Shown here: positions 5,985 to 14,193 of the stretch, piece by piece
Position numbering within the stretch: the first letter of the stretch is position 1
How the letters are laid out: each line of letters opens with the position of its first letter
DNA from: Pseudomonas sp. GM80
GTDB lineage: Bacteria > Pseudomonadota > Gammaproteobacteria > Pseudomonadales > Pseudomonadaceae
Length of the DNA stretch: 64,000 nt
Reading direction: 5' to 3'
Assembly (NCBI RefSeq): GCF_000282515.1
Contig: NZ_AKJD01000154.1
Span: 17,331 to 81,330 of the forward strand
Translations under genes and position numbers: made by a program
The notes under the pieces: model-generated
Databases searched by the model: none
Told to the model about the DNA's origin: nothing
What the model saw: the letters and a program-made list of their open reading frames with translations, nothing else

Positions 5985-8744
5985 ATGCGTCAAAGGGATT
6001 TGAAGTTCACGTTTTCCGTGTTGTCAGGGCAGATGGAGTTCGAGGTCGTAGAGTTCACGCTGGAAGAAGCCGTGTGTGAACCGTTCCGACTGACCATCGA
6101 GTTGGCCAGCCACAACCCGAACATCGATTTCGGCAAGGTTCTCGATCAGCCCTCATTACTCACGATCTGGCAAGGCGGCACGGCTGTGCGCCATGTCCAC
6201 GGGCTGGTGTCCAGCTTCACTCAAGGCAAAACCGGCTTTCGCCGCACGCGTTATCGCGCCGTGGTCGAACCGCATCTCGCCCGCCTCGCCCTGAGTTCCA
6301 ACTGGCGTATTTTTCAGCAGAAAAACGTCCCGGACATCATCAAGTCAGTGCTCAGCGAACACGGCATCCTCGACTATCAGCAACACATCAACGGCGAGCA
6401 TCTGCCGCGCGAATACTGCACTCAGGTCGGCGACACCGACCTGTACCTGTTCGATCGGCTTTCCAGTGAAGAAGGCTTGTTCTATTTCTTCAAATGCAAC
6501 GAAAGCACCCACACGCTGATTCAGGGCGACAAACTCTATGTGCAGGAGCGCATTCAAGGCGCTCCGGTGCTGTACACCACTGAACCGGCGGCGGACGCCA
6601 CGCAGCCCGTGCTCTACGCGTTCAGTTACACCGAGAACGTGCGCACGGCCGAGCAGACGCAACGCGACTACACCTTCAAGCGCCCGACCTTCGACCAGCA
6701 ACAGAATTTCACCGGCGATGACTTGCAACATCAGACGCCGAACTATGAACGCTACGATTATCCGGGTCGCTACAAGGTCACCTCGGCCGGCAAACCGTTC
6801 ACCCAGAATCGCTTGCTCGGGCACCGTGGCGATGCACGCATTGCCGTTGTCGAAGGCGACGATCCGCGCCTGATCCCGGGGTTCTCTTTTCAGCTCAGCG
6901 GCCATCCCCGGGAAGATTTCAACCGTTGGTGGCGATCGCTGAGGATCACCCACAAGGGCATCCAGCACGCCAGCCAAGAGGAAGAATCCGCCGGCGCGGA
7001 TGTCGGCGTGAGCTACGACTTCGTCGCCGAAATCGTTGCCGAAGAAACCGAATGGCGCACCCCGCCGATGCCCAAACCGATTATCGACGGGCCGCAGATT
7101 GCGACGGTGACAGGGCCGGACGGGGAAGAGATTTACACCGATGAATACGGCCGGGTAAAGGTCCAGTTCCCCTGGGACAGGGAAGGCAAGAACAACGAAT
7201 TCAGTTCCTGCTGGGTGCGTGTGGCGCAGAACTGGGCAGGTGCGGACTGGGGCCATATGGCGATTCCGCGTATTGGCCAGGAGGTCATCGTCGATTACCT
7301 CGACGGCGACTGCGATCAGCCGATCATCACCGGTCGCACGTACCGGGCGACGAACATGCCGCCCTATCAATTGCCCAATCACAAGATTCTCAGCACTATC
7401 AAAAGCAAGGAATACAAGGGCACTCGGGCCAACGAACTGCGCATTGACGACACCACCAAGCAGATCAGTGCCGCCTTGATGAGTGATCACGGCAGCACCG
7501 CATTGCATCTGGGTTACCTGACGCATCCGCGGCCGAGCGGCGGTGAGCCGCGCGGCGAGGGTTTCGAGTTGCGCACCGATGAACACGGTGCGCTGCGGGC
7601 AGCCAAGGGGCTGCTGCTCAGTACCGAGGAGCAAATGAACGCCAGCGGCGGTCACCTCAATCGCGGCTCGGTCATCCAGGTACTGGAAGCGGCGTTGAAA
7701 CTGGCCAAGGACTTGGGGGACTACGCCCAGGACAACCAGGGTGTCAGCCATGACAAGGCACCGCAGCAAACCCTCAGCGATGCCGTTCGCGACCTGGGCA
7801 ACGGCGCGAACGACGAGTCGGGCAAGACCAACGGTGGCAATCCGGCGATCGCCATGAGCGGTGAAGCCGGCATCGCGGCGGCATCCCCCAAGAGCATCAC
7901 GGTGGCGGCGGGTGAGCATATCGACACCGTTGCCCAGCAAAATCAGCAACAGACCTCGGGGCAGAAGTTTGTGCTCAATGCCGGGACCGACCTGGGGATG
8001 TTTGCCCACAGCGGCGAAATGCGCCAGATCACCCATCAGGGCGCGATGCTGTTGCAGGCGCAGAAAAACAATATCCGCCTGGAGGCGGATCAGAGTGTGG
8101 AAGTCAGCGCCAGCAACCAGCACGTGCTGGTGTCGGCCAAAGAGCACATCACCCTGATGTGCGGCGGGGCCTACATCACCCTCAAGGGCGGCAATATCGA
8201 ACTGGGCATGCCCGGCAACCTGATCGTCAAAGCGGCCAAACACAGCCTGCTCGGTGCGACCAGCCTGGAAGCCGAGCTGCCGAAATTCAAAGTCGGCGAT
8301 ACCCAGCGGCGTTTCATGCTCAAGCAAATTGACGGGACGTCGGCGATGCCCAACATGCCGTACAAAATCACCCTGTCCAATGGCGAAGTGGTCGAAGGCG
8401 TGACCGACGCTCAGGGCGCCACGCAGTTGTTGCAGAAAGACGTGATGAGCATTGCCAACGTCGCCATGCTCAAGCCGCCCGCCCCGGCAGCGGCAGGCGC
8501 GGCGGGAGGAGGCGCAGGGGCAGCCGCCAGTGCGGCCGGTGCTGGTGCCGCTGACGAGGCGGAGGAAATTGTGCAGTTTTTTGAGTTCAAGGACGACCAG
8601 GGAGGCCCCGCGCCGCACCACTTCAAGGTGATGTCCGCCGGGGAAGTCGTGGCCGAGGGTTCCGGTGAGCGCACGCCGGAATTTCCTGCCGACCTGCAAC
8701 TGGAACTGGAATCGTGGCCGGTGAAGGACAACCAAAATGCCTGA
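5985..8744 (+). CDS. vgrG: Type VI secretion spike protein VgrG with C-terminal extension
   Basis: VgrG trimers form the puncturing spike. The 919-aa protein has the gp27-like base (about 1-380, start LKFTFSVLSGQMEFEVVEFT), the gp5 OB-fold (EIYTDEYGRVKVQFPWDREG, then WVRVAQNWAGADWGHMAIPR) and a DUF2345 beta-helix (about 560-750, ending around MCGGAYITLKGGNIELG). Beyond this come a transthyretin-like segment (YKITLSNGEVVEGVTDAQGA), an Ala/Gly-rich linker and a final beta domain of about 60 residues. There is no HExxH, so unlike P. aeruginosa VgrG2b it is not a metallopeptidase. The tail probably docks the downstream cargo. Its stop overlaps the next start by 8 bases. Confidence 0.95.
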   Translation: MRQRDLKFTFSVLSGQMEFEVVEFTLEEAVCEPFRLTIELASHNPNIDFGKVLDQPSLLTIWQGGTAVRHVHGLVSSFTQGKTGFRRTRYRAVVEPHLARLALSSNWRIFQQKNVPDIIKSVLSEHGILDYQQHINGEHLPREYCTQVGDTDLYLFDRLSSEEGLFYFFKCNESTHTLIQGDKLYVQERIQGAPVLYTTEPAADATQPVLYAFSYTENVRTAEQTQRDYTFKRPTFDQQQNFTGDDLQHQTPNYERYDYPGRYKVTSAGKPFTQNRLLGHRGDARIAVVEGDDPRLIPGFSFQLSGHPREDFNRWWRSLRITHKGIQHASQEEESAGADVGVSYDFVAEIVAEETEWRTPPMPKPIIDGPQIATVTGPDGEEIYTDEYGRVKVQFPWDREGKNNEFSSCWVRVAQNWAGADWGHMAIPRIGQEVIVDYLDGDCDQPIITGRTYRATNMPPYQLPNHKILSTIKSKEYKGTRANELRIDDTTKQISAALMSDHGSTALHLGYLTHPRPSGGEPRGEGFELRTDEHGALRAAKGLLLSTEEQMNASGGHLNRGSVIQVLEAALKLAKDLGDYAQDNQGVSHDKAPQQTLSDAVRDLGNGANDESGKTNGGNPAIAMSGEAGIAAASPKSITVAAGEHIDTVAQQNQQQTSGQKFVLNAGTDLGMFAHSGEMRQITHQGAMLLQAQKNNIRLEADQSVEVSASNQHVLVSAKEHITLMCGGAYITLKGGNIELGMPGNLIVKAAKHSLLGATSLEAELPKFKVGDTQRRFMLKQIDGTSAMPNMPYKITLSNGEVVEGVTDAQGATQLLQKDVMSIANVAMLKPPAPAAAGAAGGGAGAAASAAGAGAADEAEEIVQFFEFKDDQGGPAPHHFKVMSAGEVVAEGSGERTPEFPADLQLELESWPVKDNQNA

Positions 8745-9351
8745 TCTCATCACGCCACAGGTGCGCAAGCTCGCGGCCATCGGATACGGCGAAGCTTCGA
8801 CGGACAACAACCCGCAGGAAGTGCGCGGCATTTGCTTTACGGTGACCAACCGCATGCGCGCCTGGGAGCTTGCCGATGTCGACAGCCTGCTCAGGGAGGC
8901 CGGCAGCGGCTACGTCGTTGCCACGAAGGGCAACAATGTCCGTTACAACCAACTCATGGCGGCTTCGGAAGCGGCCATCAACGCCGACCCGAACATGCGC
9001 TCGGCGGTAGAGAGTGCACGGGATGCGCTCGCCCAGCGCGGCAATGATCCCTCCAACGGCGCGTATTGGTGGGACGGTGTCGATATCAAACAGTCGACCA
9101 ACCCCCGCCATTCTTCCGGGTTCCACTACGGCTCCCCCTCGCACAACATCTTTGGTGTGGCGCAAGTCACGAAGCCGGAAAAAATCACCTATTGGACCCA
9201 GTTCAACAAAAAGACCAACACGATGGTAAATACCCGTGAGCGGGGTCGTTATACCTACAAATACCTGTCCACTGCTGCCATCGGCAAAACGATCTTCTGG
9301 ACCACCAATCCGGAGTACATCAAGGCATCCGGCGCCAAGGGGCATCGATGA
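8737..9351 (+). CDS. Candidate type VI effector, possibly SleB-like cell-wall hydrolase
   Basis: I do not recognise this 204-aa protein with certainty. The N-terminus (VRKLAAIGYGEASTDNNPQE, then VRGICFTVTNRMRAW) resembles the SleB/Hydrolase_2 pattern, in which a 'YGE' glutamate followed by a helix with VxNR forms the muramidase centre; the proposed catalytic Glu is E19. Later come GAYWWDGVDI and SGFHYGSPSHNIFG, rich in aromatic residues. There is no signal peptide, as expected for cargo delivered by VgrG. It overlaps vgrG by 8 bases and the next gene by 4, so it is co-translated with its likely carrier and likely immunity protein. Peptidoglycan as target is inference; a different toxin fold is possible. 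Confidence 0.6.
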   Translation: MPDLITPQVRKLAAIGYGEASTDNNPQEVRGICFTVTNRMRAWELADVDSLLREAGSGYVVATKGNNVRYNQLMAASEAAINADPNMRSAVESARDALAQRGNDPSNGAYWWDGVDIKQSTNPRHSSGFHYGSPSHNIFGVAQVTKPEKITYWTQFNKKTNTMVNTRERGRYTYKYLSTAAIGKTIFWTTNPEYIKASGAKGHR

Positions 9352-10085
9352 GCAAAGTCACCCGTTGTCTGAGCCTGTTTCTCGTTGCGAGCCTGCCCCT
9401 TCTGGCGCAGGCCGCTCCGGTACAGTTCACCGATTACCGTGCGTTCTATCAATCGTTGGGCGACAACCTGTTTGCCGGGCCCGGCAGCGAACTTGCCATG
9501 CCCTGCTCGGAATCGCCAAGGCATTGCCTCTGGGCCAACGCCATGCGCCCGGCGTTTGAAGGTTTTGAGGATGCACAGTGGAGCGCGCCCGACGGACTGA
9601 AGCTCGACCCGCCCAAAGGCACCCCCGTCATTGTCTTGGACGGAGATGCGCTGACAGTCGGCAAACAACGTTGGCCGCTGCGCGAGGCGGTCAACTTCGC
9701 CTCGCCGCAATGGCCCGTCGATGACCCCATCGACCCGGAAAACGTGGCTAGCGCAACGACCTGGCGTCAAGGCGCCTCAACGTGCCTGGAGTTGCATTAC
9801 GTCAGCAGTGGCTACGGTAGTCGCTACCCCCAGGTGTTGCTGGTACACGGCCAGCATCTCTACGCGTTACCGCGACTTTTCTCCTCGTGCTCGGCCATTC
9901 GCAAGGCGCCCGGCAATCAGTTCAGCTATCCGGAAAATACCTACCTGGGGGCAGAGTTGGAAAACAACCCGACCGGGCTACAAGTGGATTACCGGGTACC
10001 CAACGCGAAAAACCCGGTGGCGCAGTACCTGTTGCACTTCCCGAATCAGGGTGATCCCTTCGTATTTGAGGCGCAGCGCCAATAG
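9348..10085 (+). CDS. Secreted protein, probable immunity protein for the adjacent T6SS effector(s)
   Basis: The 245-aa product begins with a clear Sec signal (basic MSKVTR, hydrophobic CLSLFLVASLPLL, cleavage at AQA|AP), giving a periplasmic protein of about 220 residues with four cysteines likely to be disulfide-bonded. No family is recognised. Its start overlaps the end of the preceding effector gene (ATGA). A periplasmic product between a toxin gene and a lipase gene is the classic place for an immunity protein; in P. aeruginosa the vgrG2b-tle3 locus also has immunity genes here. Whether it protects against the small protein, against the Tle3-type lipase, or both cannot be told from sequence. 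Confidence 0.6.
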   Translation: MSKVTRCLSLFLVASLPLLAQAAPVQFTDYRAFYQSLGDNLFAGPGSELAMPCSESPRHCLWANAMRPAFEGFEDAQWSAPDGLKLDPPKGTPVIVLDGDALTVGKQRWPLREAVNFASPQWPVDDPIDPENVASATTWRQGASTCLELHYVSSGYGSRYPQVLLVHGQHLYALPRLFSSCSAIRKAPGNQFSYPENTYLGAELENNPTGLQVDYRVPNAKNPVAQYLLHFPNQGDPFVFEAQRQ

Positions 10086-10161
10086 GCGCCAGCGGACACA
10101 TCCGTCATGACCGTGCCCGCACGCGTCGAGACCAACGGAATTTTCAAGGAGGAAATGGGCG

Positions 10162-12306
10162 ATGACTGATCCTACCCAGCCGAAAAAGATCGCTTCCAGC
10201 CAATCGATCACCATGCCCAGCGGTGGCGACATCCACCTGATTCCGCCGCCACCGAAGCCCTGTGTGACGATCCTCGTGCACGGCGTCAACGACCTCGCGG
10301 GTTGCTACGCGCGTATTGAGCAGGGCCTGTGCGAGGGGCTGAACGAACGCCTCGATATGCCGCGCACCTTCCCCAACGGCGCGAACAACCCGGGTTACCT
10401 GTTGCCGGCCAGCTACACCGCGCCCGCCGATGATGGCGGCAAGGCCAATAACCCCGATGCCGTGTACTTCCGCCGCAAGGCCGGCGCCTCCAGCAACGGC
10501 AGCCAGCCGCGCAGTGTGGTGGTGCCGTTCTATTGGGGGTTTCGCGAGGAAGAAGCTTTCATTCAGAAAACCGAAGCGCACGGTCAGTGGCTGGACCGTG
10601 ACGGCAACCGCCTGGACAAGGCCGGCACCAAGGAAGGCGGCCAGTTCGCCAACGCCACCACCAACCTGCCGGACATGTGGGGCAAGGGTTTCAACGGCAT
10701 GCTGCTCGGCTTCATCTCGCTCGACAAAATCGGCGGCAAGCTGACTCACCCGCTGTTTTCAGCCGCCGGTCGGCGTTACATGGTGCTGGCCGCCATGCGC
10801 CTGGCGATGTTGATCAAGATCATTCACAAACGTCATCCAAACGATACGATCAACGTGGTTGGCCACAGTCAGGGCACGCTGCTGACACTGTTGGCCCACG
10901 CGTTCCTCAAGGAGGACAACGCCAAACCGGCAGACGGCGTAGTCATGTTCAACTCGCCCTACAGCCTGTTCCAGCCGAACATGGACAAGGTCCAGAAGTG
11001 GGGTGGGCAACAGACGACCGGAGCGCGCATCGCCACGCTCAACGGCATCTTGCAATTCATCGCCGGCAGCCCTAATCCGGTGCCGGCGCTGTCGGGCGTC
11101 GCCCTGAAAAACAAGCAGGGCTACGGAGCGATTGGCGGGCCTGGCTGGACAGGCACGGCCGCATGTCAAACCACGATCCGCGGAGAAAAGATCACCTTCA
11201 ACGAGCGCGACAATCGCGGCAGCACCTTTCTCTATTTCACCCCTCAGGATCAGACAGTTGGCCTCAAGAACGTCCAGGGCATCGGTTGGCAGGGGATCGG
11301 CGAAGAGGTCGACGGCCAGCCAGCGCGCAAGATTCTTCCGCAACGTTTCCACCAACGGGTCTTTACCGTACGCAAACGTAACGGCGAGAAAGAACTCGTC
11401 GGCAAACACGTTCCTCCATACGTCTACCTGTTGCGTCAGGACAGCGAGCAACCCTGGGAAGACACCGGCCTGGGCTTCATGGACCGGATCCCCAATGGCA
11501 GCCTCGACAAGGGCGCCAGCGTAATCTTGACCGCGCCTCCATTGCCGGTGCCAGGCGACGTGAACTTTGCCAACGATGGTGTCGTTACCGCCCCCGGGGA
11601 AGACTCCAAAAGCGGGGTGTACCAGGTCAAGGACAAACTCGATCCCGTCGATGCCGCGATCGGCGTGGCCAATGGCGGCTGGGAGCCGGACAACCCACGT
11701 TACGCCGAAGCGGAGACCATGGAAGAAGCCCAGGCCTTCAAATACGGGCAAGACATCAAGAGCGTCGAAAAGGCCCGTAACGAGGGCAAGGAAGCCTCGG
11801 ACTGCGCCCATGTGTTTGCCGCTCGGGCTCAAGGCAACGGCAAGGTTCTCGTCACGCGTGGGGAAACGCCTTATCAGGCACGTATCCGCCTGCAAGGCGA
11901 GGAATACTCGCTGGCGATGTCTTTCCACTCTTCCATCCCCAACAACCCTGAACACAGCCGCCAGGTGCTGGCCTATGACGTGGCGATCGGGGCCGGCGAA
12001 TGCGTGGATGAAGCGTCGTTCTATGCGTATCTGTGTCGAGTGGCGGATTGGCGGCTGGACTGGGCCAAGACCGATGGCGGCGCCAACGCGCAATTTCAGG
12101 CAGAGAATGAAGATCCGGACGACTCCGTGGATCAGCACTATCAGGAGGAGGACGGTAAGAACCGCGAGTTGATTGACGCTACCGTGGCGTATCGCAAGAC
12201 CGGCGCGTTACCCGCCATCAGCGACAACATGCCGAGCCTGGTGGCGACCCAGACCCGGACCGAACTCAGAAATGGCGAACCCGTGCGTTTTGGTGGAGCC
12301 CCTTGA
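10162..12306 (+). CDS. tle3: Tle3-family type VI lipase effector
   Basis: The 714-aa protein has an alpha/beta-hydrolase fold with the oxyanion strand CVTILVHGVNDLAGCYARI (about 34-53) and the nucleophile elbow VVGHSQGTLL with Ser236. The long C-terminal half, with DUF3274-type sequence (YGAIGGPGWTG, FTPQDQTVGLKNVQGIGWQG), is typical of Tle3 antibacterial phospholipases. No signal peptide is present; delivery would be by the VgrG encoded upstream. A strong AAGGAGG site lies 8 bases before the ATG. The order vgrG, secreted protein, lipase, DUF2875 gene matches the P. aeruginosa vgrG2b-tle3-tla3 locus, which supports the assignment. Confidence 0.85.
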   Translation: MTDPTQPKKIASSQSITMPSGGDIHLIPPPPKPCVTILVHGVNDLAGCYARIEQGLCEGLNERLDMPRTFPNGANNPGYLLPASYTAPADDGGKANNPDAVYFRRKAGASSNGSQPRSVVVPFYWGFREEEAFIQKTEAHGQWLDRDGNRLDKAGTKEGGQFANATTNLPDMWGKGFNGMLLGFISLDKIGGKLTHPLFSAAGRRYMVLAAMRLAMLIKIIHKRHPNDTINVVGHSQGTLLTLLAHAFLKEDNAKPADGVVMFNSPYSLFQPNMDKVQKWGGQQTTGARIATLNGILQFIAGSPNPVPALSGVALKNKQGYGAIGGPGWTGTAACQTTIRGEKITFNERDNRGSTFLYFTPQDQTVGLKNVQGIGWQGIGEEVDGQPARKILPQRFHQRVFTVRKRNGEKELVGKHVPPYVYLLRQDSEQPWEDTGLGFMDRIPNGSLDKGASVILTAPPLPVPGDVNFANDGVVTAPGEDSKSGVYQVKDKLDPVDAAIGVANGGWEPDNPRYAEAETMEEAQAFKYGQDIKSVEKARNEGKEASDCAHVFAARAQGNGKVLVTRGETPYQARIRLQGEEYSLAMSFHSSIPNNPEHSRQVLAYDVAIGAGECVDEASFYAYLCRVADWRLDWAKTDGGANAQFQAENEDPDDSVDQHYQEEDGKNRELIDATVAYRKTGALPAISDNMPSLVATQTRTELRNGEPVRFGGAP

Positions 12307-13886
12307 TGCGCTTTGATATTGCTCGTTTGTTTTGCACCGGCCTGCTCCTGACCAGCCCTCTGGTCCACGCGGCTGCACATCCATCGACGGCCAGCCGTTG
12401 CTTTGCCAGCGCGGCCTCACCCGTGACTGCCTATACCTCGGCCAAGGAGGCCGCCACCATGCCTGTTGATGCCCGTTACCGCGCCCCTGCCACCTCGCCG
12501 CGTCTGGACACGCTGGATGTGCTCGCCATTGGCCTGAGCCTCGACGTGTTCCGTCAGGGCCAGGCCTGGAAAGCCTTGCAGGAACAGAATGCGAAACAGA
12601 CTGAAGCCCTCCACGTCGGCAGCATTCTGCCCACGGACCCGAAACAGTATCCGGTGGATGGCGACGCCAAAGACCTCGCCTATGACAAGCGCAAGGCTGA
12701 TGCGCTGGAACTGGGCTTGCGCGACTTCGTCGAGAAGTGGCCGATCCCGACCCTCACGGTCGTGCGTGGCTGGAATCCCGACACACCGAACCTGCGTTAC
12801 GCCCCGCAAAGAACCCGGGAAATGCTCTCGGGCATGGTCAACAGTTACCGCACGGAAGCGGGCCTGCACTGGCATCGCGTGCGCAATCTGCAAGATGGCG
12901 TGGTCTGCAGCGACACCCCGGAAGGTCTGGTGGAAAACCTCTTCAACCTGTTCGAACAGAACCCTGACCTCCCCGCTGTGCTGGTCTACAACGTCGAAGG
13001 CTTCAGCATGTCGTTCGCGCTGTCGGCGAAAAAGGCGCCGCTGATTGGCGGGCCCGGCCCACGCAAGCCGGGCGAACTCACCGACGCCATGGTCGCCATG
13101 GTGGTCGGGCGTCCCGAACGCGTCGAATGGCTGCGTTACTACGCGCAATTTGCCAAGGTCAACGAGAACAAAATCGACCCGGAATTCACCGGTTGGGGCG
13201 CGAGCAAACCCGCCGTGGAGTTCCAGCCATCGACGTTCATTCCGCAACCCTGGACCCAGCGTGCGTTCGAGCAATGGGATGCGCAGCCGGTGCTGGCCAA
13301 GCTGCATCGGCCGGTCACCGTGGCGCTGCTGCGGCCAGACAATGGCGAACGCCTCAAGCGTGACGCGCTGACCGCCAAACTCGCCGCTGGCTGGAAAGAC
13401 GCCACCGACGGGCTCGTGCAGAAACCGGCGCGGGTGTTCTTTGACGGCGGCGCGAACACCACGCCGCTGGCGGAGTTGCTGCCGGCGCTCACTGCCGCCC
13501 ACAGCCCGCTGGATCTGCTCGATTCGCGCGAGAGCTACGACCTCAATCAGCGCTTGGGCGATACCGGCTCGGCTTCGCCGTTCGTTGGTCTCACCCTCGC
13601 GACGATGGCCAGTTACCTCAACGCCGACACCAGTGTGGTCATGCCGATGCGGCGCCCGGAGCAGGCGACGATCATTGCCGTGACCTCGCCGACGCCCGGC
13701 AAAAAGCCAACGGGCAATGATCATTTCGGCGTCAACCTGATGCCGCAGACTGCGAGCACCGAGGAACCGTCAGCCGTGCCTACCGCGCATTCGGCGCCGA
13801 AAATGCCGGGCATCGAGCAGGATCACACGCTGGAAGAATTCCTCGCCGACCAGAAACCGAAAACCAACTGGATGGACGATCTCTAA
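12306..13886 (+). CDS. tla3: DUF2875 (Tla3-type) T6SS adaptor, with a second strong internal start
   Basis: DUF2875 proteins such as Tla3 load Tle3 onto its VgrG in P. aeruginosa. The 526-aa protein shows the family segments LDVLAIGLSLDVFRQGQAW, GWNPDTPNLRYAPQRTREML and NLFEQNPDLPAVLVYNVEGF. From the first ATG (overlapping the lipase stop as TGATG) it carries a signal-like N-terminus (RLFCTGLLLTSPLVHAAAH). A second in-frame ATG at 12459 has a perfect AAGGAGG 8 bases upstream and gives a 475-aa form without that segment, starting MPVDARYRAPATS. A cytoplasmic adaptor needs the short form; the long form would be exported. Which one is made is open. Confidence 0.85.
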   Translation: MRFDIARLFCTGLLLTSPLVHAAAHPSTASRCFASAASPVTAYTSAKEAATMPVDARYRAPATSPRLDTLDVLAIGLSLDVFRQGQAWKALQEQNAKQTEALHVGSILPTDPKQYPVDGDAKDLAYDKRKADALELGLRDFVEKWPIPTLTVVRGWNPDTPNLRYAPQRTREMLSGMVNSYRTEAGLHWHRVRNLQDGVVCSDTPEGLVENLFNLFEQNPDLPAVLVYNVEGFSMSFALSAKKAPLIGGPGPRKPGELTDAMVAMVVGRPERVEWLRYYAQFAKVNENKIDPEFTGWGASKPAVEFQPSTFIPQPWTQRAFEQWDAQPVLAKLHRPVTVALLRPDNGERLKRDALTAKLAAGWKDATDGLVQKPARVFFDGGANTTPLAELLPALTAAHSPLDLLDSRESYDLNQRLGDTGSASPFVGLTLATMASYLNADTSVVMPMRRPEQATIIAVTSPTPGKKPTGNDHFGVNLMPQTASTEEPSAVPTAHSAPKMPGIEQDHTLEEFLADQKPKTNWMDDL

Positions 13887-13899
13887 GAGGCCTGCTGCC

Positions 13900-14160
13900 A
13901 TGGACATCATTCGGCTCGGCGACTCCACCAGTCACGGTGGCACCGTCCTTGAAGCTTTCAGCCAGACAGACCTGAACGGCAAACCCATGTCCGGCGTTGG
14001 CCACAAGGTAGTCTGCCCGCTGTGCAAAGGGGTGTTCCCGATCACGCAGGGCAGTGCCCTGCTGGATGTCGGCGGCATTGCAGTCGCGCTGCACGGGATG
14101 AAAACCGCGTGCGGCGCCAGCCTGATCGCGAGCAACCCCAAGGGTGAGGCTGAAAGCTGA
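13900..14160 (+). CDS. PAAR-domain spike-tip protein
   Basis: PAAR proteins cap the VgrG trimer and sharpen the type VI spike. The 86-aa protein is a single PAAR repeat fold with no extension: start MDIIRLGDSTSHGGTVLEA, then GHKVVCPLCKGVFPITQGS and a C-terminal MKTACGASLIASNPKG. The histidine and cysteines that bind the structural metal (SHGG, CPLC, ACGA) are present. It lies 13 bases after the adaptor gene with an AGAGG site and closes the T6SS unit that begins at hcp. A stand-alone PAAR of this size carries no toxin of its own. Confidence 0.92.
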   Translation: MDIIRLGDSTSHGGTVLEAFSQTDLNGKPMSGVGHKVVCPLCKGVFPITQGSALLDVGGIAVALHGMKTACGASLIASNPKGEAES

Positions 14161-14193
14161 ACCCAAGCGGTGCCGCGCGGAAACAAGGCTGGA

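Noticed and set aside
5985..8744. VgrG as metallopeptidase-type 'evolved' effector
   Set aside because: No HExxH motif exists in the C-terminal extension; the tail looks like a docking domain.
6345..8855. Long open frame antisense to vgrG
   Set aside because: It mirrors the coding bias of vgrG, has no recognisable domains and no ribosome site; GC-rich genes often leave such open antisense frames.
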